Source: Rubritalea marina DSM 17716 (lineage in GTDB: Bacteria; Verrucomicrobiota; Verrucomicrobiia; Verrucomicrobiales; Akkermansiaceae). Taken from it: a DNA stretch of 64,000 nucleotides. The first letter of the stretch is position 1. The number at the start of each line of letters is the position of its first letter. This document shows positions 42,550-50,908 of this stretch, in pieces. Under the pieces are notes generated by a model. The model was not told the DNA's origin. It saw nothing but the letters and a program-made list of their open reading frames with translations, and did not search any database. The stretch spans positions 124,001 to 188,000 of the forward strand of contig NZ_KB899251.1 in NCBI RefSeq assembly GCF_000378105.1, written 5' to 3'. The translations under genes were made by a program, and so were the position numbers.

Positions 42550-43449
42550 TTATTTCGCAATAGCGGCTAACACAGCCTTCTGTGCGTGGAGGCGGTTCTC
42601 TGCCTGCTGAAAAATCGTATCGGCGTGAAGCTCGAGTATGTCCTCGGTGATTTCCTTGTCGCGGTAGGCTGGTAGACAATGCAGAACAATGTGATCCTCC
42701 TTGGCGTTCTTGAGCAGTTCGGCATTGACTTGGTAGGCACCAAATAAAGCTTCCTTTTCAGATTGCCCTTCTTGTCCCATGGACAACCAAACATCGGTGT
42801 TGATGATGTCAGCATCTTGCATGGCGGCTACAGGGTCAGACGTTAAACTCACATTGGGCGCATCCACTAGGTTCATCCACTCCGTGGGGGGGAGGCACGC
42901 TTCTGGTGCGGCGACCACGAGTTCGAAACCGAGGTACTTGGCCGCCCAGATCCACGAGCACGACATGTTGTTGTCGCCATCACCGATGAAGACCACCTTC
43001 TTACCCACCCAGGTACCGAGCTTTTCTTTCACGGTGAGGAGGTCGGCAAGGATCTGGCATGGATGTTCCTCGTCGGTGAGCGCGTTGATGGTTGGAATGT
43101 TGGAGTATGTGGCGAAGTCATCGACATCTTGTTGGGCAAAGGTGCGGATGATGCATCCATGCACCATGCGGCCCAGCACGCGGGCGGTATCTTTGATCGG
43201 CTCTCCGCGACCTAGCTGGATGTCATTGGAAGACAGGAACATGATGGAGCCCCCGAGTTCGCGCACGCCGACTTCAAACGAGACGCGTGTGCGAGTGGAG
43301 GACTTGGTGAAAATCATGGCCCATGTTTGATTTGCCAGTGGTTTTGGGTGGGCACCGGATCCTCGGCTCGCTTTGAGTGCAGCTGCCGAATCGATAAGTT
43401 GTTCAAGTTTTGATGCGTTTAGCTCTTCGATGGAGAGTAGATGTTGCAT
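42550..43449 (-). CDS. argF: ornithine carbamoyltransferase
   Basis: It forms citrulline from ornithine and carbamoyl phosphate in arginine synthesis. The carbamoyl-phosphate motif KSSTRTRVSFE and the later HPCQILADL, DGDNNMSCSW and HCLPAYRDKEI are all conserved. The start MQHLLSIEEL at 43449 is preferred over the longer frame from 43503, whose first 18 residues do not fit the family. Length is then 299 residues. Confidence 0.95.
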   Translation of the reverse strand: MQHLLSIEELNASKLEQLIDSAAALKASRGSGAHPKPLANQTWAMIFTKSSTRTRVSFEVGVRELGGSIMFLSSNDIQLGRGEPIKDTARVLGRMVHGCIIRTFAQQDVDDFATYSNIPTINALTDEEHPCQILADLLTVKEKLGTWVGKKVVFIGDGDNNMSCSWIWAAKYLGFELVVAAPEACLPPTEWMNLVDAPNVSLTSDPVAAMQDADIINTDVWLSMGQEGQSEKEALFGAYQVNAELLKNAKEDHIVLHCLPAYRDKEITEDILELHADTIFQQAENRLHAQKAVLAAIAK

Positions 43450-43623
43450 GGATACAGGAAGTATAGGAAAACACTGGCTTCGCCTAGCACAAAGCGCCAT
43501 CAATGGCCCAAAACTAGCTCCTTTAAGAGCGCATCCACACTAGGAATAGTTGATATTTATCCGAATTGGGTTGATTATTCAGGTGCGCAAGTCTAGCACT
43601 GAGCCCAATCACACATAGATATT

Positions 43624-43860
43624 ATGGCAGACAGAGAAGACAAAAATCCTGAAAACCTCGAAGGTACCTTTTACGTAGATAGCCAGTGCATTGACTGCGA
43701 CCTTTGTCGTGAAACTGCACCAAACAATTTCACCCGCGAAGAAGACGAAGGGTATTCCTACGTATACAAGCAGCCAGAAAATGAGGAAGAACGCGAGCAG
43801 TGCGTCGAAGCCATGGAAGGTTGCCCTGTAGAGGCGATTGGTGACGATGGCGAAGAATAA
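43624..43860 (+). CDS. small ferredoxin, one 4Fe-4S cluster
   Basis: A 78-residue electron carrier. Cys ligands lie at C22, C25 and C28 (SQCIDCDLC) and C67 (EGCPVEAI), with an extra C60. The chain is acidic, as expected for redox partners. It resembles the single-cluster ferredoxins widespread in Verrucomicrobia and other marine bacteria. The DciA-like gene starts inside its 3' end (14-base overlap), so the two are co-transcribed. Confidence 0.9.
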   Translation: MADREDKNPENLEGTFYVDSQCIDCDLCRETAPNNFTREEDEGYSYVYKQPENEEEREQCVEAMEGCPVEAIGDDGEE

Positions 43861-44254
43861 TCCATCTTCTCAAAGCAACAAAAAACAACTCCCGCACACG
43901 ATGAAGTGGCTGCGGGAGATGACGCTGCGGCAGTGGCGTCATGGAGATCCGGTGCTGGATCCCAACCGCAATGTCCACATCGCCTCCGAGCATGTGGATA
44001 GTATTTTAAAGAAGGTAGGCGTCCATGGTGGGCTCGATGAACAGCGGCTACGTCAGGCGTGGCAGACTGTCGCCGGGGACTTTGTGGCCAAGCATGCTGA
44101 GCCTGAATCGTTCCGCAATGGGGTGCTTGTGTTGAAGGTGGTGCAGCCATCGATGCGCTTTCACTTGGAGCAATTGAAAGGTAAAATGCTCAACAACTTT
44201 CACCGCGAGTTAGGTAAAGGGGTGGTGAAACAGATCCGTTTTAAAATCGGTTAA
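43847..44254 (+). CDS. DUF721 / DciA-like protein
   Basis: DciA loads the replicative helicase in bacteria that lack DnaC/DnaI. The DUF721 core is LRQAWQTVAGDFVAKHAEP, then RNGVLVLKVVQPSMRFHLEQL and IRFKIG at the end. Residues 1-50 are a basic extension (KWLREMTLRQWRHGDP). ATG 43847 is chosen; GTG 43838 is also possible. It overlaps the ferredoxin gene and is 21 bases from the HAD gene. Confidence 0.8.
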   Translation: MAKNNPSSQSNKKQLPHTMKWLREMTLRQWRHGDPVLDPNRNVHIASEHVDSILKKVGVHGGLDEQRLRQAWQTVAGDFVAKHAEPESFRNGVLVLKVVQPSMRFHLEQLKGKMLNNFHRELGKGVVKQIRFKIG

Positions 44255-44275
44255 TCTCTGAGCCAAACGAGTGCA

Positions 44276-44980
44276 ATGAGGACAGAGGAAATAAGCCAAG
44301 ATACGCCTAGCGACTGGTCGTGGATATTCGATTGGTCTGGCACCCTAGTGGATGATCTTGCCTTGGTGGTGAGCGCGACGAACTATGTGATGCGACATTA
44401 TGGAAAGCCGGAGTGGGAGCGTGAAGCGTTCCGCCGTAGCTTTCGACTGCCTTACAATGAATTCTATGAAGAATGTCTTGAGGGAGTTGATTTAAGCGAG
44501 CTAGAGACTCATTTTCGGCTTGGCTTTGACCTCTCTGATGACCCGGTACCAGCCCTGCCGCATGCACGCGAATTTTTAGAGTTCTTGCGTGGTCACGGTT
44601 GTCAGATGTACGTGCTCACCAGCATGTCGACCCTTGACTTCCACCAGCAAGCAAGAGATCTCCAGCTCGACCAGTATTTTAGCAAAACGTATTCAGGTGT
44701 GCTCGATAAGCGCGATGTCATCAGCTCCATTGTGTCTGATCATGGTATCGATTCCAGCCGCTGCGTTTTCGTAGGTGACATGACGCATGATGTGGAGACT
44801 GCGCATCATGGAGGGATCTTGTCTGCTGGAGTGCTGACTGGCTACAACCACAGAGCCGTGCTAGAGTCTGTGGATCCCAGCTACTTGGTGAATGATCTTC
44901 TGGAATTCCGCCAGGCCCTTGAACAAGTGAGCAACTGGAGCCAGCTATTTCAACACAATCCAACCCAGACCGAATCATGA
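44276..44980 (+). CDS. HAD-superfamily phosphatase, phosphoglycolate-phosphatase-like
   Basis: The motif-1 nucleophile is D19 in IFDWSGTLVDD. The second Asp of the DxD motif, the general acid/base in most HAD phosphatases, is Ser (S21). Other motifs are YVLTSMSTLDFHQQA (motif 2), KRDVI (motif 3 Lys region) and VFVGDMTHDVETAHHGG (motif 4). A cap domain sits between motifs 1 and 2. It is 234 residues long. The folB gene overlaps its stop by 4 bases (ATGA), suggesting the folate or a linked phosphate-removal step. Confidence 0.82.
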   Translation: MRTEEISQDTPSDWSWIFDWSGTLVDDLALVVSATNYVMRHYGKPEWEREAFRRSFRLPYNEFYEECLEGVDLSELETHFRLGFDLSDDPVPALPHAREFLEFLRGHGCQMYVLTSMSTLDFHQQARDLQLDQYFSKTYSGVLDKRDVISSIVSDHGIDSSRCVFVGDMTHDVETAHHGGILSAGVLTGYNHRAVLESVDPSYLVNDLLEFRQALEQVSNWSQLFQHNPTQTES

Positions 44981-45327
44981 AAGACACGATCATTGTGAAA
45001 GGACTCAGAGTGCCACTCTATCTTGGCGTGCCCGATGAGGAGCGAGCTCAACAGCAGGTGATTCATCTCAATCTTGAAATGATTCCTGCACGTGGCTTTT
45101 CGGAGCTCGATGAAGATATTGATCAGGCGCTTAATTACTACGAAGTGAGTCAGCGGGTGAAAGCAGTGGCGGCTGATAAGCCTAGGAAGTTGATTGAGAC
45201 GCTAGCTGAAGAAGTTTGCGCTACCTTACTCGAGGAATTTGAGATCCAGCAGATCACTCTAGAGATCGAGAAGTTCATCATGCCCGATACTGAATTTGTT
45301 GGTTTGCGGATACAGCGAAGCAACTAG
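44977..45327 (+). CDS. folB: dihydroneopterin aldolase
   Basis: It cleaves 7,8-dihydroneopterin in folate synthesis. The family signature is present: GLRVPLYLGVPDEERAQQQ, then DQALNYYEVSQRVK and LIETLAEEVCATLLEEF. The end FVGLRIQRS is typical. Its 116 residues are standard. It is translationally coupled to the HAD gene upstream and convergent with the next gene, with 6 bases between stops. Confidence 0.92.
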   Translation: MKDTIIVKGLRVPLYLGVPDEERAQQQVIHLNLEMIPARGFSELDEDIDQALNYYEVSQRVKAVAADKPRKLIETLAEEVCATLLEEFEIQQITLEIEKFIMPDTEFVGLRIQRSN

Positions 45328-45333
45328 TGTGGC

Positions 45334-46014
45334 TTAGAAAATCGCGTCCGCTTCGATCGTTTGAAAGGCACCGGTACTGAGGTCGCCGAGCTCGATTTTA
45401 CCAATACGGGTTCGGTGCAGGCTAGTGACTTGGTTTCCTACGGCATGGAACATGCGCTTAATTTGGTGGTAGCGCCCTTCGTGTAGGGTGACTTCGACCC
45501 TGCGCTCGTTGAGCTGGGTGAAAGTAACGGGCTGGGTGGTGTGATCTTCGTAGGCTAGGTAAATACCATTGGCGAAGATCTCGTGGTAGCGCTCCTCAAT
45601 GGGGTCTCTTAGACCGACCTCGTAGACTTTAGCAACGTTTTGCTCCGGCTCTGTGAGTTGTTTTGACCATCGCCCATCATTGGTGAGCAGCAGCAGGCCG
45701 GTGGAGGCACGATCGAGCCTTCCGGCGATGTGGAGTTCATGGGCGTAGGGGGTGTCAATCAAGTCGATGGCAGTTTTAAACTCTGGGTCCTTGGTGGCGC
45801 TGAGGATGCCGGCCGGCTTGTGCATCATGAGGTAATGCGCTTGATGCTCCTGTAGAGTTTCCGATCCACAGGTGATGGTGTCGAAGCGGTCTACTCTCAG
45901 GAGTGGGTCCCTTACGATGTGCTTGTTCACGCGAACCTCGCAATTCTCGATGAGCGCTCTGGAGCGCTTTTTGCCGAGGCGCGTGTGGTGTGAGATAAAG
46001 CGATCGAGCCTCAT
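45334..46014 (-). CDS. RsuA/RluB-family pseudouridine synthase
   Basis: It isomerises a uridine in rRNA. An N-terminal S4 RNA-binding domain (RLDRFISHHTRLGKKRSRAL, then IENCEVRVN) is followed by the catalytic motif AGRLDRASTGLLLLTNDG with the essential Asp. The C-terminal VEVTLHEGRYHQIKRMFHAVGN is the RsuA-type end. At 226 residues it is closest to RsuA (U516 of 16S rRNA), but RluE/RluF-type substrates cannot be excluded. Confidence 0.9.
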   Translation of the reverse strand: MRLDRFISHHTRLGKKRSRALIENCEVRVNKHIVRDPLLRVDRFDTITCGSETLQEHQAHYLMMHKPAGILSATKDPEFKTAIDLIDTPYAHELHIAGRLDRASTGLLLLTNDGRWSKQLTEPEQNVAKVYEVGLRDPIEERYHEIFANGIYLAYEDHTTQPVTFTQLNERRVEVTLHEGRYHQIKRMFHAVGNQVTSLHRTRIGKIELGDLSTGAFQTIEADAIF

Positions 46015-46020
46015 GGTTTT

Positions 46021-46338
46021 CTAGAATCGGTATTGCATCGATCCAGTTGAGCGCGAATTGGTGCTGCCGCTGGTGCTTCGTGTGGGGGTGCCAGCGCTTG
46101 GGTAGCGTCCGTAGCTGGGGTCGCCGGTAGCCGTGGCAGCACCTAGCAAACCCGTCACGGCTGCACCAGTAGCGGCTCCAGACCAGCCTCCCATTAAGCC
46201 TCCAACGCCTGCTCCTGCGAGGGAACCTTTGGTAGCTCGGGCGGTTTGTTCAGGTGTGCTACAGGAAATGAGGTTGAGTGCCAGACACAGAATGCCGGAG
46301 TGACGTAGCAAGGGGGCCTTGAGTAATGAAACACGCAT
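46021..46338 (-). CDS. glycine-zipper lipoprotein of unknown function
   Basis: A 105-residue protein with a signal peptide ending in a lipobox-like LISC, then a glycine-zipper region (GSLAGAGVGGLMGGWSGAAT) as seen in small outer-membrane-associated proteins. The C-terminus is Ser/Thr/Arg-rich and disordered. It sits 6 bases before the pseudouridine synthase gene and 12 bases after the EF-hand gene on the same strand. A role in envelope integrity is only a guess. Confidence 0.65.
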   Translation of the reverse strand: MRVSLLKAPLLRHSGILCLALNLISCSTPEQTARATKGSLAGAGVGGLMGGWSGAATGAAVTGLLGAATATGDPSYGRYPSAGTPTRSTSGSTNSRSTGSMQYRF

Positions 46339-46350
46339 CGGAGGTGACCT

Positions 46351-46770
46351 CTAGTGGGTAAGTTGTAGTTGTTGCAGTTGCTCCAGCGAGACCGAAGAAT
46401 GTCCTGCGGGTAGTACGCGCTTGAAGGTAGCGCGCAGCTCCTCCTTCAAGGCTTGGTACTTTTTGACGTCTTTGAACGAGATGTGACCCTTTTGTGCGCG
46501 GTCGATGAGTGGGTATTCTCTCGCGGCCATTTCTTTGTCTTTGGCGTGTTGGAGGAATTCTTCACGCGATACTTTTCCGTCATGGTTGAGGTCGTATTCC
46601 TTGAAGAGGCTGAGCATCACGGCATGGGTGAACTCGGATTCTGTGAGCTTGCCATCGCCATTGCCGTCAAATTGTTTGAATAGGCGCTGCTGGGTGTCAT
46701 TCGCCAGAGTGACGCCACTGAGTAGCACACTCAGGAGAGTTGTATGGAGTATGGCTGAGCGGATCTGCAT
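46351..46770 (-). CDS. secreted EF-hand calcium-binding protein
   Basis: The start MQIRSAILHTT at 46770 gives a signal peptide ending near LANDTQ; a frame from 46932 adds 54 residues before it. Two EF-hand loops are seen: DGNGDGKLTESE (loop 1) and DLNHDGKVSREE (loop 2), each with Asp/Asn at the calcium-binding positions. A third degenerate repeat (RAQKGHISFKDV) follows. Such periplasmic EF-hand proteins are common in Verrucomicrobia. Length is 139 residues. Confidence 0.78.
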   Translation of the reverse strand: MQIRSAILHTTLLSVLLSGVTLANDTQQRLFKQFDGNGDGKLTESEFTHAVMLSLFKEYDLNHDGKVSREEFLQHAKDKEMAAREYPLIDRAQKGHISFKDVKKYQALKEELRATFKRVLPAGHSSVSLEQLQQLQLTH

Positions 46771-46847
46771 GCTCAGAATTAAGGCATAGCTGCGCAGATC
46801 CAGCCATTCTAAACTTAGGCAATGTTGCTTCATGGTGACTTGGATTC

Positions 46848-48383
46848 GTGTGCTTGGAATCAAGATGGGCTTGCAATCTGCTGCACTTCGACTATCGACT
46901 TCTTGCGTTGAGAAACTTACAGACAGCACCAATCTGGACAGCAGAAGAGCTGGGTCATCCGATCCCGCCCGACCGTCATGCGATTTCTGTTTGCCTGCCG
47001 ACCTGGGAGTCAGTCATCGACTATGAAGAAGGCCGCGACAAGGTGATGAAGAAGCTGAGAGCTGGTTACCCACGGTTCTTTAAGCACCCACTGATTGAGC
47101 GCCTCTTTGCTGCTGCAGCAAAGGAATTGGCGGTTGAAAGCGAGCGTGTGATTGTGCTTCCACACCGTGCGGCTGCTCAACGAGCCATCAAGTACATCGA
47201 AAAGCGTGCTGGTGTGGCAGCTCGCGTGGTTAGCTACGATGGGCTGCAGGCGGTGATCGTGCCGGACACTGCATATGCGGTGGCGATGGAGTATTGGAGA
47301 TTTTCAGGTGAGGTGGTGACGAGCCGCCAAGCTCAGGATGTGTTGGAGGGCGATGGCCTCTGGGAATATGATAGTACCGAGCTTCGCCAGCGCCTGGCCG
47401 GCTTTGGAGACTACCGGCCGGACTCGGTGTTTCTCTACGAAAGTGGAATGTCAGCAGTGTATGCTGTGCACCGTGCGATCAGTTCCTTGCATGCTGGAAA
47501 GAAGACACTTCAGCTGGATTTTCCCTATGTGGATGTGCTGAAGGTGCAAAACCATTTTGGTGTGGGAACGGTGATGTTGCACGATTGCTGCGGTGAGCCA
47601 TTTGATGAAGCGATTAGCCGCATCCGCACTGGCGAGTTTGCTGCAGTGTTCTGTGAGGTGCCCAGCAACCCATTATTGCGTACCGTAGATCTAGAGGCAG
47701 TATCTTTGGCATGCCGTGAAGGAGGAGTCCCACTCGTGGTCGATGATACCATCGCCAGTGTCTACAATGTGAACGTGGCAAAGTATGCGGATATCATCAC
47801 CACGTCATTGAGTAAATGGATCTCTGGTAAAGGGGACGTGATGGCCGGCTGTGTGCAGGTCGTTGAACAGTCACCTTATTTTGAGAATCTGCGCGAGCAT
47901 CTCAGCGACGATTGTCCAGATCAATGCAGGCTCTATGCAGCAGATGCGGCTGTGCTGGACGAGAACTCTAGAGGCTTTCTCGAGCGCATCGCTCCAGTGA
48001 ATGATAATGCTGAAGCCTTGGTGGAGATGTTGCTATCCCATCCATTGGTAGATCAAGTTTGGTATCCGAGTATCCATGACCAAGAGAACTATCAAAAAGT
48101 GCAGCGCGATGGCCGTGGCTATGGAGGCTTGATCTCATTCACTTTGAAGAATGAAAAGCATTCAGCGAAGTTTTTCGATGAGTTGCAGCTGTCTAAGGGA
48201 CCCAGTTTGGGTAATGAGTTTAGCCTCGTGTGTCCTTACACGATCTTGGCGCACTACGATGAACTCGATTGGGCGGAAGCCTGTGGCGTGCCAGCGCACC
48301 TGATCCGCATTTCAGTGGGGGCGGAAGATCGAGAGGTGTTGCTCGGTGCATTCCGTAAGGCATTTGAAGTGATTCAAAAATAA
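46848..48383 (+). CDS. cystathionine gamma-synthase-like PLP enzyme, fungal STR2 type
   Basis: A Cys/Met metabolism PLP enzyme of 511 residues, longer than bacterial MetB (~390). The N-terminal HAISVCLPTWESVIDYEEG and AGYPRFFKHPLIERLF stretches recall fungal STR2-type cystathionine gamma-synthases. The catalytic domain has YESGMSAVYAV, PLVVDDTIASVYNV and the PLP lysine K323 in TTSLSKWISGKGD. It should form cystathionine from an activated homoserine and cysteine. The exact start is uncertain: ATG 46848 or TTG 46908. It stands alone, divergent from the EF-hand gene. Confidence 0.82.
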   Translation: MCLESRWACNLLHFDYRLLALRNLQTAPIWTAEELGHPIPPDRHAISVCLPTWESVIDYEEGRDKVMKKLRAGYPRFFKHPLIERLFAAAAKELAVESERVIVLPHRAAAQRAIKYIEKRAGVAARVVSYDGLQAVIVPDTAYAVAMEYWRFSGEVVTSRQAQDVLEGDGLWEYDSTELRQRLAGFGDYRPDSVFLYESGMSAVYAVHRAISSLHAGKKTLQLDFPYVDVLKVQNHFGVGTVMLHDCCGEPFDEAISRIRTGEFAAVFCEVPSNPLLRTVDLEAVSLACREGGVPLVVDDTIASVYNVNVAKYADIITTSLSKWISGKGDVMAGCVQVVEQSPYFENLREHLSDDCPDQCRLYAADAAVLDENSRGFLERIAPVNDNAEALVEMLLSHPLVDQVWYPSIHDQENYQKVQRDGRGYGGLISFTLKNEKHSAKFFDELQLSKGPSLGNEFSLVCPYTILAHYDELDWAEACGVPAHLIRISVGAEDREVLLGAFRKAFEVIQK

Positions 48384-48471
48384 TCCCTAGGGTGATGGCA
48401 ATACGTGTTGTTTGATATCCCCGGGTATTCCCTTGTCAGCATCTATCGCCTCGTTATAGTGCCAGTCATCC

Positions 48472-48963
48472 GTGAGTGAGCGTGCATCAATTCCCAAACA
48501 AAAACCGATAGGCACGGTGCCGATGCCCGCCTTGTTGTGTGCGATGACTGGCTTGATTGCGGCCATGGGATTATCGTTATTTGGCTGGATGGAATCCATT
48601 CACCAGGGGCTCGAATCGGCAGTGATGGCTGACCCCATCGCAGTTTCTGAACCCTGGATCATCCCGATTGAGGTGCAGTGGGGGCTGAGTTTGGTCGCTA
48701 GTATTTTGACCAGTATGTTCACGTTGATGAGCTCTGGTCTACTCAGGCGTGCCTTTGTGCTGTTAATGGCGCTCATTTCTCTAGTTGGCTTCTCGATGTC
48801 CTGCGTTCTTTGGAATGTCCTTTGGCTGGCACATCTGGAGCTTGTTTCAGTGGTCTGGGCTTGGGTCTGTTCTGCGGTGTACGCTGCCCAGCACAAGATG
48901 CCTTGCGATGATGTGCAGGTGGTGCTGCGCAAGGAACGGGTGCAGCTCGATGTGAATATTTAA
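48472..48963 (+). CDS. small integral membrane protein of unknown function
   Basis: A 163-residue protein with four hydrophobic stretches (near residues 17-40, 65-88, 91-116 and 120-143). No family is recognised. It begins with GTG and ends 11 bases before recR, so it may be co-transcribed with it. No active-site motif is seen. Confidence 0.6.
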   Translation: MSERASIPKQKPIGTVPMPALLCAMTGLIAAMGLSLFGWMESIHQGLESAVMADPIAVSEPWIIPIEVQWGLSLVASILTSMFTLMSSGLLRRAFVLLMALISLVGFSMSCVLWNVLWLAHLELVSVVWAWVCSAVYAAQHKMPCDDVQVVLRKERVQLDVNI

Positions 48964-48974
48964 TGATCTAAACG

Positions 48975-49595
48975 ATGGCACAGATTGATTACCCAGAGCC
49001 GATTCGCGCGCTTATCGATGAGTTGAAACGCATGCCCAGTGTGGGGCCACGCAGTGCCGAACGCATTGCTGTGTGGATGATCCAGCATAAGAAGCGCAAT
49101 CCTCTTGAGCTAGCCTCAGCGCTTGAGCGTGCTGAGGATGAGGTGATTTTGTGCCCGACTTGTGGTTTTTTTGCTCGCGATGGAGGCTGTGATATTTGCG
49201 ATGACCACCATCGCGTGCCTCAGCTTTTTTGTGTGGTCGAACAAGCTACGGATGTGCTCCCAATCGAGCGCAGCGGTGCCTTTCAGGGGTACTATCATTG
49301 TCTGGGAGGGAAGCTTTCTCCGTTGGATAATATTGGCCCAGCAGACCTCAAGATTGGTGAACTACAGCGACGCGTGCGGGGGGCAATCGAACACCACGAC
49401 AGCGATGAAACCGTGGAGGTTATCTTGGCGCTGAGCTCTGATGTGGAAGGTGAGGCGACGTCTAATTACCTAGCCGAGATGCTGCGTGACCTTGATTGTC
49501 GTGTCACGCGTATCGCTCAAGGGCTTCCTGCTGGAGGTGGGCTGGAACACGCTGATGAGCTCACACTCATGCGAGCTCTACAGGGGCGTCGCTAG
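48975..49595 (+). CDS. recR: recombination protein RecR
   Basis: It assists RecF-pathway gap repair. The N-terminal helix-hairpin-helix (KRMPSVGPRSAERIA), the C4 zinc finger (C60, C63, C72, C75) and the TOPRIM domain (CVVEQATDVLPIE, then GGKLSPLDNIGP) are all seen, with LPAGGGLEHADELTL at the end. Its 206 residues are full length. Its stop overlaps the stop of the convergent DUF1501 gene by 4 bases. Confidence 0.96.
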   Translation: MAQIDYPEPIRALIDELKRMPSVGPRSAERIAVWMIQHKKRNPLELASALERAEDEVILCPTCGFFARDGGCDICDDHHRVPQLFCVVEQATDVLPIERSGAFQGYYHCLGGKLSPLDNIGPADLKIGELQRRVRGAIEHHDSDETVEVILALSSDVEGEATSNYLAEMLRDLDCRVTRIAQGLPAGGGLEHADELTLMRALQGRR

Positions 49596-50896
49596 GCAAA
49601 TAAGTCGCTGATGACTTGGCCCTTGCGGCTGGCCATTCTGAATGGGCGCTTACTGTCCGATTGAATCACGCGTTCGAAGTCGAGTCCCATGGCGTGGCCA
49701 ATGGTGGCATTGAAATCGCCGGCATTGACGGGAGTGCTGGTGACATTAGAAGCTGTTTCATCGGTGCTGCCGTAGCAGAATCCACCTTTGATACCGCCGC
49801 CAGCCATGAGGGTGGTGAAGGCCTTGGGGTAGTGGTCGCGGCCGCCATCATTGGAGACTCGTGGGGTGCGCCCAAACTCGGTAGCTAAGACGACGAGAGT
49901 CGAGTCCAAGAGCCCATTGGCCTCTAGGTCGATCAGCAATGCTGAGAGAGCTCGATCGAGGATGGGGAGCATCTCTTCAGCCTTGCCAAAGTTATCAAGG
50001 TGCCAGTCAAATCCGCCATATTCTACTTCTACTGAGCGCACACCTTTCTCAACCAATCTTTTGGCCAATAGGCAACCTTTGGCAAATTTAGAACCACCAT
50101 ATAGCTTCTTCGTGGCCTCAGACTCTTTTGAAATGTCAAAGGCTTCGAGGTCTTTGCTCTCCATCAACTTGACGGCGGAGTTGTAGACCTCGCCATAAGA
50201 ACGCACAAGCTTGTGGCCTCCGTGGAAGCGTTCATCAAACTCGCGATCCAGCATCTGCTGGATTTCTCGTTGTTTATCGAATGCCGCCGCACTGGTGTGT
50301 TTGGGGCGTTTTGAAAACTGGAGGCCTTTACTCGGGTCGCCGATGGGTAGTGGTTGGTATTCTGATGAAAGAAAGCCGGCCCCGGGATGGCCATTACCGC
50401 AATTGACCGTGACGAAGGGTGGTAAGGTGTCGTTGAGAGGTTCGCTAAGTCGATTCACCCATGCTCCTGCAGTGGGGTGGACGATCGAGGCACGCTGCGC
50501 ATAACCGGTGCGCATGAAGTACTTCCCTTGTTCGTGGGCACCCTGGGTAGTATTCATTGAACGGATCAGTGCTAGCTTGTCGGCTTGCTTGGCGAGCTCT
50601 GGGAGGTAATGGCCGAATTGAATCCCGTCTACATTGGTGCTGATGGCACTGGTGGCGCCCATGATGCGTTCTTCAGCAGCTGGCTTCGGGTCAAAGGTGT
50701 CAATGTGCGACATCCCACCATTCATGAATAAGTAGATGATGTGTTTTGCCTTGCCTCCTCCTGCGACTTTGGCCGCGGTACGAGCGGCAGCGCTAGCCTG
50801 TGGGCTGAAAAGCGTGGCCATTGAGCTGCCCAGGGAGACGCCAAAGCAGGTTTTAGCTGTGTGGGCGAGGAATCTTCTGCGATCGAGTTCAGACAT
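49592..50896 (-). CDS. DUF1501 secreted protein (Tat substrate)
   Basis: The N-terminus LDRRRFLAHTAKTCFGVSLG is a twin-arginine signal, so the protein is exported folded. The DUF1501 core has IIYLFMNGGMSHIDTFDPKP, then NEGLL-type metal-site regions such as VLATEFGRTPRVSNDGGRDH and ending GLDFERVIQSD. The family is related to alkaline-phosphatase/sulfatase folds and is amplified in Planctomycetes and Verrucomicrobia. It lies 12 bases after the DUF1549/DUF1553 gene on the same strand, the usual pairing. Its biochemical role is unknown. Confidence 0.9.
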   Translation of the reverse strand: MSELDRRRFLAHTAKTCFGVSLGSSMATLFSPQASAAARTAAKVAGGGKAKHIIYLFMNGGMSHIDTFDPKPAAEERIMGATSAISTNVDGIQFGHYLPELAKQADKLALIRSMNTTQGAHEQGKYFMRTGYAQRASIVHPTAGAWVNRLSEPLNDTLPPFVTVNCGNGHPGAGFLSSEYQPLPIGDPSKGLQFSKRPKHTSAAAFDKQREIQQMLDREFDERFHGGHKLVRSYGEVYNSAVKLMESKDLEAFDISKESEATKKLYGGSKFAKGCLLAKRLVEKGVRSVEVEYGGFDWHLDNFGKAEEMLPILDRALSALLIDLEANGLLDSTLVVLATEFGRTPRVSNDGGRDHYPKAFTTLMAGGGIKGGFCYGSTDETASNVTSTPVNAGDFNATIGHAMGLDFERVIQSDSKRPFRMASRKGQVISDLFA

Positions 50897-50908
50897 GGTT
50901 CTTGGAGC

